In this document: positions 47,011-55,214 of the stretch, piece by piece
Layout: each line of letters opens with the position of its first letter
How positions within the stretch are numbered: the stretch's first letter is position 1
DNA from: Thermococcus sp. EP1
GTDB lineage: Archaea; Methanobacteriota_B; Thermococci; Thermococcales; Thermococcaceae
Direction: 5' to 3'
Assembly (NCBI RefSeq): GCF_001317345.1
Contig: NZ_JXCG01000001.1
Location: 186,001-250,000 of the forward strand
Length of the DNA: 64,000 nt
Position numbers and translations under genes: made by a program
The notes under the pieces: generated by a model
What the model was told of the DNA's origin: nothing
Databases searched by the model: none
Seen by the model: the letters and a program-made list of their open reading frames with translations, nothing else

Positions 47011-49269
47011 TCACCCCACAAGCTCAATGTTCAATTCATCAAACTCCACTACCCCGTTATGGTTCTTGTCCTCATGGGTTATTACACAGGCGGCTCCATT
47101 GAGGTACTTGATTATCGTGGAACTGAAGAACGTGCTCACAATATCCTCTGCACCTTTGGATGAGAGTACAAACAGTAGATATCCCTCGCTGGTTTTTCCT
47201 GGAATTAAAATTACCGTGTCATTTATTGGATAGCTCTTATCATCAAGGTAGACATACATATCATCGCTCTTTACCTTGATGTACGGGTTGTATTGGAGTA
47301 TATTAAATGTGCTGAAGTCTGAGACTACGATGTAGTTGGAATCTCCAAATCCTTCAAAGGGCTTAATCTCAAAGCTCTTTTCAAATACTTCACTAAGGGC
47401 TTCTCCAAGTGAAACTGCAGTGGAATTATAATCAGAAGTGTAAAGGATCGTAAAGTTCTTCTCGGGAATTTGCTTGAGGACTTGATATAGACTGAGAGGC
47501 TTAATTACTACCTCTCCCATTTCAGAGAAAAAGAGTACTGCAAGGGCGGATTCTGTTAAGGTTGTTCCCCATAAACCATCACTGCGGTGGTCCAAAAGCC
47601 AGTTAAATGTCTCAGCACGGTAGTCTATGCCAAAGTCATATAGGACTTTAGTGGCTCGTATTGTGAGTTCAACTGATGGGGCTCCTAAATACATCAGGAT
47701 ATCTCTAATATAAATCTCCTTAACAACAGGCCACCCATCATCTTCGATTTTCTGCTCCATGAGCCATGTTAAGTGCCTTTCAACCTCTTCTTTAGTGACC
47801 AGTGGGGTGAGAGCCTCAAGAACTTCTAAAGTTGTGGGAACTGTGGGCATGATATAACGGACCCTAAATGGAACGGCAATCTGTATGCGAAGGCCCCATC
47901 CATCTGTTGGTAGTGAGAGAAGCCACTCTTTTGCTTTTACTATGTCCTCATCACTTGGGTCAACTCCCAATGCTAGGAGAGCCTTTATAGCAAGGGCCGT
48001 GTCGTAGGGTTGTGGCCCAAGTATCGTCTTCCACTTTCCATCCTCACTCAAACTCTTTATAAAGGAGATATGGGTTTGTTTCTCGGTTTCATTAAGCATG
48101 TTAAACTCTAGAAGCGTGAGGAGGTTGTAAATGTAAGCGGAGTTTAATCGTCCTTCTTTAGAAACTTTTTCCATATTCTTAGGGAGTCTGCTTTCAACCC
48201 ATTCTAGGCCTTTCTCAATGACTTCATCTTTAAAGTAGCACCTCTTCAATGCCTTTAAAACGTAATAAGTGGTTCTATCATCAGAGCTATAGCCCGCTCT
48301 GTATCCCCATCCTCCATCTGGATTTTGGACTTTTTCAAGGGCAGAACAAGAGTCTTCTATTGAAATGATGCCCCCTACTCCCCCGAGAGCATTGGCCGTC
48401 GCAAAACTCATGACTGCAAAGGCTGAAGCTGTGAATACCTCTCTGTTTGTCCACTCCTCTGGAACGTTAGCCCAATAAACCAAGGTTTCATTGCTCTCTG
48501 CTAGGTCTTCTAACCTGCTGAGGAGTTTGGCAACTTCAAAAGTCAATCCTTCATGAGTGGTGAGCACATAGGTAAGCAGGGCTCTCTCATCTATGGTAAT
48601 AGCGTCAGAGTTTACGAGCTCCCATGCTTTTTCAATGAGGGATTCGGGTATTTGATAACCAACACTCTTATAGGCAAGGATCTTTAGTCCAACGGCCTTT
48701 GCTTCACTTATTTCCATGCTCTCGGCCGATTCCAAGTATGCTATTGCTCCCTCTACATATCTGCTCTTTTCCGTATATCCATTCTCACCCAACGCCCAAA
48801 CTGCCATAAGGGTTGGATAGAACTCTGGCAGTGTGTTTGGTATGTACCCCCATCCATTCATGGTGTAGGACTTTACTAGAAAACTCAGCCCTTTCCTAAG
48901 GGCACTTGAGATATCATAATAGGACTCTCCAGTAGAAGCATAAAAGTCTGCTGCCCGTTTTAACGCTATAACTGCATAAGAAGTGTCCACAACATTACTC
49001 ACACTTCCCTCGTAATATCCCCATCCTCCATCCTCATTTTGTCTCTTCAATAGCTCATCCACAAAACTCGCGATATTTTCTTTGGTAAGATTCTCAGCAA
49101 TAGAATAGCTTGAGAGTAAGGCCATTAAGGATAAGCTTATCTCTTGAGTACCATCCATGTAATCCTCGCCCTCAATTAGAAACCTCGTGGAAGCGTCTAA
49201 AATGGGGAGTGCTCCAGCATAAGGAATCACTATTAGCAGGATTAAAATTAGCGAAAATATTCTTTTCAT
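47011..49269 (-). CDS. secreted alpha/alpha-toroid (prenyltransferase-like) repeat protein
   Basis: 752 residues. Signal peptide MKRIFSLILILLIVIPYAGA, then repeated helical units with the QxxDGGWG pattern of terpenoid-cyclase/prenyltransferase toroids (RQNEDGGWGYYEG, NPDGGWGYRAGYSSDDRTTYYVLKAL, DGWGLRI, DDGWPVVKEIY). The last 150 residues are a different domain (DSNYIVVSDFSTFNILQYNP, resembling archaeal S-layer C-terminal parts) ending in an EF-hand-like calcium loop DKNHNGVVEFDE. No catalytic acidic DXDD motif, so probably a binding or scaffold protein outside the cell. First gene of the CetZ-pilin operon; ATG 49269 follows AGGTGCCGGG. Confidence 0.75.
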   Translation of the reverse strand: MKRIFSLILILLIVIPYAGALPILDASTRFLIEGEDYMDGTQEISLSLMALLSSYSIAENLTKENIASFVDELLKRQNEDGGWGYYEGSVSNVVDTSYAVIALKRAADFYASTGESYYDISSALRKGLSFLVKSYTMNGWGYIPNTLPEFYPTLMAVWALGENGYTEKSRYVEGAIAYLESAESMEISEAKAVGLKILAYKSVGYQIPESLIEKAWELVNSDAITIDERALLTYVLTTHEGLTFEVAKLLSRLEDLAESNETLVYWANVPEEWTNREVFTASAFAVMSFATANALGGVGGIISIEDSCSALEKVQNPDGGWGYRAGYSSDDRTTYYVLKALKRCYFKDEVIEKGLEWVESRLPKNMEKVSKEGRLNSAYIYNLLTLLEFNMLNETEKQTHISFIKSLSEDGKWKTILGPQPYDTALAIKALLALGVDPSDEDIVKAKEWLLSLPTDGWGLRIQIAVPFRVRYIMPTVPTTLEVLEALTPLVTKEEVERHLTWLMEQKIEDDGWPVVKEIYIRDILMYLGAPSVELTIRATKVLYDFGIDYRAETFNWLLDHRSDGLWGTTLTESALAVLFFSEMGEVVIKPLSLYQVLKQIPEKNFTILYTSDYNSTAVSLGEALSEVFEKSFEIKPFEGFGDSNYIVVSDFSTFNILQYNPYIKVKSDDMYVYLDDKSYPINDTVILIPGKTSEGYLLFVLSSKGAEDIVSTFFSSTIIKYLNGAACVITHEDKNHNGVVEFDELNIELVG

Positions 49270-49354
49270 TCCCGGCACCTCTAAACTAAGTTTTTTACTA
49301 ATTTACCTAATTAAATGTTACGCAGTCAAAACAAATAAAGGTTGCGGAAAAGAG

Positions 49355-50332
49355 TTAATGTTTTATAACCCGATCCGCCTTGCTCACGTCGTCTCTCATT
49401 ATTAGAACAACCCTGCTAGGAGGATACTCGTCCTCTATGTGGTACCCAGGGAGGTGTTTCACGAGCTCCTCAGCAAATGCCTTTATGTCCTCATGACTTG
49501 GCATGTTGTTTATAGTTAGCCTGTTTCTGGAAAAGCCCACAAACATGTAAGCCTTGGCCTCAACGAACATTGGTCTTGCCTTCATTATAAGCTTTGCATA
49601 GCCTTCTGGGTTGTGCATGTTCTCGCCCTTAACCAGAGTAAGTCGTATAACGGTTCTCACAGGCAGATCCCTCATAAGTTCAAGTGTTCTATTTATTCTG
49701 TCCCAACCATCTGGGATCATGGGTACGTTTACTTTTTGGTATGTTTCTTCATCAGGGGCCGTCAGAGAAACATAGAGCTGCTTCGGGAGTTTGTTTTCTT
49801 CGAGCATCTTCTCCAGAACTTCTGGCTCAGTACCGTTGCTCACTATAAACGTTGTGAATCCTCTCTTGTGGAACTCTTCAACGAGGTCCCCTATCATTGG
49901 ATATAACGTTGGCTCGCCTGAGAGACTTATGGCAGCATGCCTTGGCTCCATGGCTTCTTCAAGCTTTTTGACGTTTATTTGATCTTTTACCCCCCAGTAA
50001 CCACTTAAGAGTTTTCTTTGAGCCTTTATGCTCTCTTCCACAATAAATGCAGGATCATCCAATGGTTCTGGCATCTCTACTCCTAAAAATCCCTCCATGG
50101 GGCGCCAACAGAAGATACAATTGTGCGTACACCAAGCTGTAACTGGAGTCATTTGCAAGCATCTATGGGATTCTATCCCATAGAACTTCTGTTTGTAGCA
50201 AACACGATTATGTTTTATACTCTCCTTTAACCAATGACAGAGTTTAACTGAGCTGTGATGACCAACAAGAGCGTAATGCTGTTTTTTAAACAAATTTACA
50301 ATCTCCTCAGGCATGTTTGGTTTTACATCCAT
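49355..50332 (-). CDS. taw1: tRNA 4-demethylwyosine synthase (Taw1/TYW1)
   Basis: Radical SAM enzyme that builds the tricyclic base 4-demethylwyosine at G37 of tRNA-Phe from N1-methylguanosine and pyruvate. 325 residues. The SAM cluster motif is in TAWCTHNCIFCWRP near residue 72, and a second set of cysteines (SSVKLCHWL, HNRVCYKQK, SHRCLQM) is as in Pyrococcus Taw1 with two clusters. Also LSGEPTLYPMIGDLVEEFHKRG and FIVSNGTEPEVLEKM. ATG 50332 follows GGTGAG. A TATA-like TTTTTAAAC lies upstream. Single gene. Confidence 0.95.
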   Translation of the reverse strand: MDVKPNMPEEIVNLFKKQHYALVGHHSSVKLCHWLKESIKHNRVCYKQKFYGIESHRCLQMTPVTAWCTHNCIFCWRPMEGFLGVEMPEPLDDPAFIVEESIKAQRKLLSGYWGVKDQINVKKLEEAMEPRHAAISLSGEPTLYPMIGDLVEEFHKRGFTTFIVSNGTEPEVLEKMLEENKLPKQLYVSLTAPDEETYQKVNVPMIPDGWDRINRTLELMRDLPVRTVIRLTLVKGENMHNPEGYAKLIMKARPMFVEAKAYMFVGFSRNRLTINNMPSHEDIKAFAEELVKHLPGYHIEDEYPPSRVVLIMRDDVSKADRVIKH

Positions 50333-50455
50333 TAGTCTCACCTAATCTGGGTGCGGGATAGAGTTTAAAAATTTTTGCAATAGGGTATCGAATATTTTCT
50401 CGTCGAAAAATATTTCGGCGAAAGACTTAAATACCATTACGTTTACCGCACTTTC

Positions 50456-50596
50456 ATGCAGAAGTTAAAACCAACACTCATAATCAAAACACGTAAGAGG
50501 ATTTTTGAAAAAGAGTTTTTCGAAGAAGATACTCATATAGAGTCAAAACCAAAAGTGAGATTTATTCAAGAAATCCCAAGAATTAGGCTCGCTTAG
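50456..50596 (+). CDS. probable 46-residue protein, leaderless
   Basis: ATG at 50456, TAG at 50594. The product is basic with alternating charge: MQKLKPTLIIKTRKRIFEKE, then acidic FFEEDTHIE and KPKVRFIQEIPRIRLA. A TATA box (CTTAAATACC) is centred about 25 bases before the ATG and there is no Shine-Dalgarno sequence, as in other leaderless genes here. Between the TATA boxes of this gene and taw1 lies an inverted repeat of AATATTTT and AAAATATT. Its last 14 bases overlap the end of the convergent methyltransferase gene. No family recognised. Confidence 0.55.
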   Translation: MQKLKPTLIIKTRKRIFEKEFFEEDTHIESKPKVRFIQEIPRIRLA

Positions 50597-51161
50597 CGCT
50601 TATCACAACAATTTCTTCGAAAAAATATCTCTCCTTAGCTGTTATTTCTGTGGTAAATCCTTTAGATTCCAGTTTTCTTAAGGTCTCTTCTATACCTGTT
50701 ATTGAGGACTGGACTATCTGAACCACACCTTTTTCGTGGAGATAATTATCAAATTGTTCCAAAAAAGAGTCTAAAACCTCTCTTCCAGTTTTTCCACCAA
50801 CAAGAGCCAGGTCTATTGGTTCTTCTGGTTCTCCCGGAAGGTAGGGAGCATTGAATGTGATTATATCGAATTTTCCAGCCACATTCTCAAAAAGATTGCT
50901 TAATTTAAACTGAACGTTTGTTATGCCATTTATTTTTGCATTTTCCTTCGCCAGTTCAACTGCAATTGGGTTAACATCAACTCCAAGGACAAACCTTGCT
51001 TTTCTTGCCATTAGAAGGGCTATTATTCCAGTACCCGTGCCAACATCCAAGGCAATGTCCCCTTCTTTAACTTTGAGGTTCCTTGCTAGGAGAAACGTAT
51101 CTTCAGCGGGCTCATAAACCTGTGGATGGAGCTTTATCTTAAGGCCTTGATAATACAGCAT
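50583..51161 (-). CDS. HemK2/Mtq2-like protein methyltransferase
   Basis: 192 residues. The start MLYYQGLKIKLHPQVYEPAEDTF and motif I ALDVGTGTGIIALLMA match the archaeal HemK2/Mtq2 group, which methylates the glutamine of the GGQ loop in release factor aRF1. The catalytic motif reads TFNAPYLPGEPEEP: NAPY rather than the usual NPPY. ATG 51161 follows GGTGTG. It lies downstream of the ribosomal protein operon on the same strand, 36 bases from rps27ae. Confidence 0.8.
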   Translation of the reverse strand: MLYYQGLKIKLHPQVYEPAEDTFLLARNLKVKEGDIALDVGTGTGIIALLMARKARFVLGVDVNPIAVELAKENAKINGITNVQFKLSNLFENVAGKFDIITFNAPYLPGEPEEPIDLALVGGKTGREVLDSFLEQFDNYLHEKGVVQIVQSSITGIEETLRKLESKGFTTEITAKERYFFEEIVVISAKRA

Positions 51162-51196
51162 GGACACACCAGAAGGTTAATTAAAAAAGAAAAGCT

Positions 51197-51364
51197 TCAT
51201 CTCTTCCACTCAGTGTAACCGCATCTACCACATGTCCATCTGTCTTTGTGGTTTGCCATGAAAACTCCTGGGCCGCATCTTGGGCAGAACCTGTTCTTCC
51301 TTGAGACCTTGCCATCCTTAACTTCGTAGAACTTCCACTTTTGGGATGTCTTCTTACCAGCCAT
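51197..51364 (-). CDS. rps27ae: 30S ribosomal protein S27ae
   Basis: 55 residues: [20 protein letters not shown], then a zinc ribbon with cysteines in RFCPRCGPG and [11 protein letters not shown]. Length and the CX2C-CX2C pattern are exactly those of archaeal S27ae. Binding site GGAGTGATG upstream. It follows rps24e by five bases in the operon rpo7-spt4-dpck-rps24e-rps27ae. Confidence 0.97.
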   Translation of the reverse strand: MAGKKTSQKWKFYEVKDGKVSRKNRFCPRCGPGVFMANHKDRWTCGRCGYTEWKR

Positions 51365-51369
51365 TTACA

Positions 51370-51666
51370 TCACTCCTCCTGCTCCTGTATCATTCCCTCT
51401 CTTCTCAATACGTATTCAGGCTCTATATAGAGCATTCTCTCCTTGCTCTCATAAGCCTTAGCGTACCCCTTGCTAACGTGGCTACCGAAGTAGCTCCTTA
51501 TGTATTGGATAACTGTTGTTTCTGGATTTAGATCAAGCATTGCAACGAGTTTGCCCTTAACGTCTGCCCTTGAGGGGGTGGGTTCTCCCTCGTGAATAAC
51601 TTCAAAGTATATCTCCTTTCTTCCTAAGAGTTTGTTCTCTTTAGTCTCGATAACCCTAATCTCCAT
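51370..51666 (-). CDS. rps24e: 30S ribosomal protein S24e
   Basis: 98 residues. [35 protein letters not shown] and [21 protein letters not shown] are diagnostic of S24e. Its start overlaps the end of the dephospho-CoA kinase gene by 11 bases with GGAGGTGG in front. Confidence 0.97.
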   Translation of the reverse strand: MEIRVIETKENKLLGRKEIYFEVIHEGEPTPSRADVKGKLVAMLDLNPETTVIQYIRSYFGSHVSKGYAKAYESKERMLYIEPEYVLRREGMIQEQEE

Positions 51667-52198
51667 CGTAAACCACCTCCATCTTTCTAAGCAACTGAGC
51701 GCACCTGCGCTTACATTCAGGTGTGACCTTTATAAGTACTATCCCTTTCTCAGGTTGACCATATATCACCAAAGCTCCCTCAGGAGCGTATATCACGGCC
51801 GGGATGGCGGCCAAATCCTCCTCGCCATTCACCTTCAGGTAAACTCTTTTCCCTCTCTTAACAAGTTCAAAGGACTTTTTGACAGCATTTAATAAAGCTT
51901 TCGTTATTGTTCCAGGTGGGTTTTTTGTTGTTAACACAACCGCACCAAGCTCAATGTCGGGTTCATACTCCTTTCTCTTAGTCTTGTGGTCATATATTGC
52001 TAGAGAGGGTTTTATACCAACTCTGAGGACGTTTTCCGTGACGACATCTCCCACTGTAACTAAAAAGGGAGCATTCTTAAATTCCTCGGAGGCTTTCAGA
52101 TAAGGTTGGGGCATTTCGCCCTCTACCAGCTTACCTAAGGGATTCTTAAGATCTTCCCTAAGTTCCTCTGTAAGTTTGTAGTAAAAGTTTCGGGACAT
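51656..52198 (-). CDS. GTP-dependent dephospho-CoA kinase (DUF359)
   Basis: Last step of archaeal coenzyme A synthesis, using GTP instead of ATP; the activity was assigned to this family in Thermococcus kodakarensis. 180 residues. [47 protein letters not shown] and [34 protein letters not shown] are the DUF359 signatures. One base after the spt4 stop. Grouping with rpo7-spt4 and ribosomal proteins is common in euryarchaea. Confidence 0.93.
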   Translation of the reverse strand: MSRNFYYKLTEELREDLKNPLGKLVEGEMPQPYLKASEEFKNAPFLVTVGDVVTENVLRVGIKPSLAIYDHKTKRKEYEPDIELGAVVLTTKNPPGTITKALLNAVKKSFELVKRGKRVYLKVNGEEDLAAIPAVIYAPEGALVIYGQPEKGIVLIKVTPECKRRCAQLLRKMEVVYDGD

Positions 52199-52199
52199 G

Positions 52200-52385
52200 C
52201 TACCTGACCCTTATGGCGTATTTCCCCGGAACCTTCACACCAAGTGCCTGGCCTATTCTAGAGTTCTCTGGATCAAGGATTATAACGAGGTCAAACCACT
52301 CATCGCTTAAATCCCTGCTCCCGCAGACGGGACATCGATCTTCATTGGTGATGTAATGGCAGTGCCTGCAGGCCTTCTCAGTCAT
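52200..52385 (-). CDS. spt4: transcription elongation factor Spt4 (RpoE2)
   Basis: 61 residues with a zinc finger (CRHCHYIT, then CPVCGSRDLSDEWFDLV) and an end YAIRVR. Spt4 binds Spt5 and clamps RNA polymerase during elongation. ATG 52385 follows GGTGAGTG; it overlaps nothing but starts three bases after the rpo7 stop region. Confidence 0.96.
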   Translation of the reverse strand: MTEKACRHCHYITNEDRCPVCGSRDLSDEWFDLVIILDPENSRIGQALGVKVPGKYAIRVR

Positions 52386-52387
52386 TT

Positions 52388-52951
52388 TCACTCACCACTT
52401 TCAGCTTTTCTCTTCTCCTTCTCTATCCAATCAAACTTACCCAGGCCGGGCTGTCTCATAGTAAGTCCAATCTTGTTCTCTCTAATTATCTTGCTCTTCT
52501 CACTTATGGCAATTATTCTCGCCCTAACAGCATCGCCAAGCTTTAATAAGTGGCCCTTCTCCTTTCCAACAAACTGGGCGTTTTTCTCGTCAAAGACAAC
52601 ATAATCGTCCATAAGCTGAGAAATGTGCACAAGCCCGTCCATAGGGCCGATTCTTATGAATGCACCGTAAGGCACAACATCAATTACCTCGCCTTCAACA
52701 ACCTCATGCATCTCAGGCTTCCAAACAAGAACATCAAACACTGCCTCGTGATATGTTGCACCGTCTCCATGAATAATAAGGCCCTCACTAACTTCATGAA
52801 CGTCCAAAATTGCTAGGATAACTCCCTCATCCTTATCATACATTCCCTCATAAGCCTCTCTCAAAACTACCTTTGCAGCCTCTTTGGGATCCATTGTGAA
52901 CATTCTCGGGGGAATTCTCACGACGTCTTTAACTCTAAGGAGTTTGTACAT
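52388..52951 (-). CDS. rpo7: RNA polymerase subunit Rpo7 (RpoE')
   Basis: 187 residues. N-terminal tip domain (MYKLLRVKDVVRIPPRMFTM) and a C-terminal S1/OB domain (VVEGEVIDVVPYGAFIRIGPMDGLVHISQL). With Rpo4 it forms the stalk of archaeal RNA polymerase. First gene of the operon, with GGAGGTAAGAG before the ATG and a TTTAAAATTTTGG stretch upstream as TATA. Confidence 0.97.
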   Translation of the reverse strand: MYKLLRVKDVVRIPPRMFTMDPKEAAKVVLREAYEGMYDKDEGVILAILDVHEVSEGLIIHGDGATYHEAVFDVLVWKPEMHEVVEGEVIDVVPYGAFIRIGPMDGLVHISQLMDDYVVFDEKNAQFVGKEKGHLLKLGDAVRARIIAISEKSKIIRENKIGLTMRQPGLGKFDWIEKEKRKAESGE

Positions 52952-52985
52952 TCTCTTACCTCCAAAATTTTAAAGAAAGAGAGAT

Positions 52986-53516
52986 TCACTTCTTAAACTT
53001 CTCCTTGTAAAGTTCTATTGCTCTAAGGATTTCCTGCTTTGCCTTTTCTGCGTCTTCCCATCCTTCTACAATTATCTCTTTTCCTTGAAGCTCCTTGTAT
53101 CTCCTGAAGAAGTGGGCAATCTCATCAAGGAAGGCCTTTGGCACATCGCTTAGGTCTTTCCAGTCGTTGAAGTATGGGTCCTCAACGGGAACTGCAAGGA
53201 TCTTGTAATCCCTATCACCACTGTCAATCATTTTAAAGAGGCCTATTGGTCTCGCTTCAATGAGTACTCCAGGATAAGTGGGTTCTCTCATGATAACCAT
53301 GATATCAAATGGATCATCGTCATCGTACCATGTCTGTGGAATTACACCATAGTCAACCGGATAATAGAATGGACTGTAAAGGACTCTATCAAGCTTTATA
53401 AGGCCGCTTTTCTTATCCAGCTCATACTTGTTTCTACTTCCCTTTGGAATCTCTATTAGGGCGTAAACAACTTCCGGTACTTCTGGTCCGGGCTCCAAAT
53501 CATGGAATGGATTCAT
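52986..53516 (-). CDS. ppa: inorganic pyrophosphatase
   Basis: Family I soluble enzyme, 176 residues. [65 protein letters not shown] and [13 protein letters not shown] contain the metal and phosphate ligands. Strongly resembles the Thermococcus litoralis enzyme. ATG 53516 has GAGGTGATTG upstream; TATA box ATTTATAAC about 40 bases before. It removes pyrophosphate made by purine, NAD and aminoacyl-tRNA synthesis. Confidence 0.97.
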   Translation of the reverse strand: MNPFHDLEPGPEVPEVVYALIEIPKGSRNKYELDKKSGLIKLDRVLYSPFYYPVDYGVIPQTWYDDDDPFDIMVIMREPTYPGVLIEARPIGLFKMIDSGDRDYKILAVPVEDPYFNDWKDLSDVPKAFLDEIAHFFRRYKELQGKEIIVEGWEDAEKAKQEILRAIELYKEKFKK

Positions 53517-53622
53517 TTCAATCACCTCTTTGATTTTCAAAAGACGTAGTTATAAATCTAACCCAAAAGTTGACTTCTGCATTTAGCTTTAAAGGTTGGT
53601 TTTTAAAGTTGTCGCCTGACAC

Positions 53623-54456
53623 CTAAATCCTTGAAGACCTTGCCTTTTGAGATGGATCAAAACTATGTTGGATATTCATGTACTCCAAAAGCTCCTTGAT
53701 ACTTGGCAACACTATATCTGGCTTAACCTCACTCTTTTCTATGTCCTCAAGCGTGTTTACACCGGTTAAGACCATTATTGCCTTTGCTCCAATTTTCTTT
53801 GCAAAGGCTATATCGGTGTCAAGCCTATCCCCAACCACCCATATTTCCTCGGCTTTGAGCTTTTCTTTCACTACTTCAAAAACAGGTTCATAGGGTTTTC
53901 CTATTATCAGGGGTTCTTTCTCGGTGGAGACTTTTAATGCGGCAATTATTGACCCTGCCCCAGGGAGAATGCCTTCCTCACTCGGGTAGGTAGTGTCGGG
54001 GTTGGTGCCTATGAACTTTGCCCCATTTCTTATCGCTAGACAGCCATATTTTAACTTTTCATACGTTAACTTTGGATCAAGGCCCACAACAACGTATTTT
54101 ACATCTCTCCATTTTTCCCTCACTTCTTCGAGGGTTATTATGGGCCATTCAATAGATTTGATTTCCTCTCTGAGGCCATCACCACCAATTACAAAAACGT
54201 TGCCCTTTTTAAAGTGCTTCTTCAAATACTGGGCCGTTGCATAGCCGGAGGTTATTATTCTCTCTTCTTCAACCTCAATCCCCATTTCCCTGAGCTTTTC
54301 CCTATACATTCTGGCGTTTCTTGTGGAGTTGTTGGTGAGAAAGACGAAAGGAATTTTATTGGATTTTAAAAACTCGATAACCTCTTTAACACCATCAACA
54401 GCCTCTTTCCCCCTGTAAATAACACCATCCATATCAAAGATTATTCCAATCATCAT
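53623..54456 (-). CDS. HAD-superfamily phosphatase, NagD/PGP-like (class IIA)
   Basis: 277 residues. Motif I IGIIFDMDGVIYRGKEAVDG, motif II FVFLTNNSTRNARMYREKL, cap domain with ITSGYATAQYLKKHF, motif III IIGKPYEPVF and motif IV WVVGDRLDTDIAFAKKIGAKAIMVLTG. Class IIA members hydrolyse sugar or small-molecule phosphates (phosphoglycolate, 4-nitrophenyl phosphate); the substrate here is not known. ATG 54456 follows GGTGCTC. 37 bases downstream of the TasA-like gene. Confidence 0.88.
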   Translation of the reverse strand: MMIGIIFDMDGVIYRGKEAVDGVKEVIEFLKSNKIPFVFLTNNSTRNARMYREKLREMGIEVEEERIITSGYATAQYLKKHFKKGNVFVIGGDGLREEIKSIEWPIITLEEVREKWRDVKYVVVGLDPKLTYEKLKYGCLAIRNGAKFIGTNPDTTYPSEEGILPGAGSIIAALKVSTEKEPLIIGKPYEPVFEVVKEKLKAEEIWVVGDRLDTDIAFAKKIGAKAIMVLTGVNTLEDIEKSEVKPDIVLPSIKELLEYMNIQHSFDPSQKARSSRI

Positions 54457-54493
54457 GAGCACCAGAGAAGAAAAGGAAAGGAGGTTTAAAAAC

Positions 54494-55090
54494 TCACTGT
54501 TCAGCATAAATTTGCATTGAGATTAGGCAGAGATCTTTTTGGATCTCATTGCCCGCTTCGGGGTTCACTAAGAAAAACATCGTAACTTTAAGGATTTCTG
54601 AAGGTGCAAAGGGTGCAGTCAAGATTGAGATCGACTGGTTGTTTAGCTCATATAGGCTCTTTCCAGAGTAATCACTTAGAGTATAGGTTTGGTTGTTATG
54701 TGTTATCACAATCCATTCCAATATGAGGTTTTGGCTAAGTTCTCCAACTTCGGTTGTGTTATCCACCAAGGCCTCGGCCCCAGTAAGCTCACCGCTTTCC
54801 AAGTCTTGGACATGAGGAATTATAAGAATCTTCGAGATGTTGAAGTCCCCGCTGTTTTTTATGTAGAACTCAGCTTTTATCTCGTCCCCTGGTTTAAGAT
54901 CGTTGAATTCAAAGAGCTTTAAATCATTGTAAAAAGTGCTTCCTGTTTTGCTGATTCTAACATCAAACTCCCCAGTTGCAATTTCATTGTTCTCCGAGAT
55001 GCTTATATCGCTAAAGAGTGCACCGCCTATTTTAAAGCCTGCTGCTCCCAATAACAGGCCCACGAGCATGAAGGCAATTTCTCTCCTCAT
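54494..55090 (-). CDS. TasA/CalY-like secreted fibre protein
   Basis: 198 residues. N-terminal helix MRREIAFMLVGLLLGAAGFKIGGALFSD, then NNEIATGEFDVRISKTG, FNDLKPGDEIKAEFYIKNSGDFNISKIL and a beta-rich remainder with VTMFFLVNPEAGNEI. The FSD-then-GEFDV pattern and the PGD...F.IKNSG strand are hallmarks of TasA/camelysin proteins, which form donor-strand fibres in Bacillus biofilms and the bundling pili of Pyrobaculum. No SipW-like signal peptidase is adjacent. ATG 55090 follows GGTGATCATT. The DUF1616 gene upstream is probably functionally linked. Confidence 0.7.
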   Translation of the reverse strand: MRREIAFMLVGLLLGAAGFKIGGALFSDISISENNEIATGEFDVRISKTGSTFYNDLKLFEFNDLKPGDEIKAEFYIKNSGDFNISKILIIPHVQDLESGELTGAEALVDNTTEVGELSQNLILEWIVITHNNQTYTLSDYSGKSLYELNNQSISILTAPFAPSEILKVTMFFLVNPEAGNEIQKDLCLISMQIYAEQ

Positions 55091-55214
55091 AATGATCACC
55101 GATGGATTTTTACAATTTCGAGAAGTAATACATCCATTAAAAGTATTTCTGGTTTATTATCATCACAGGGATATCAAGGTTAGAATAGAAAAAGTTAGAT
55201 TAGAGCAAGAAAAT

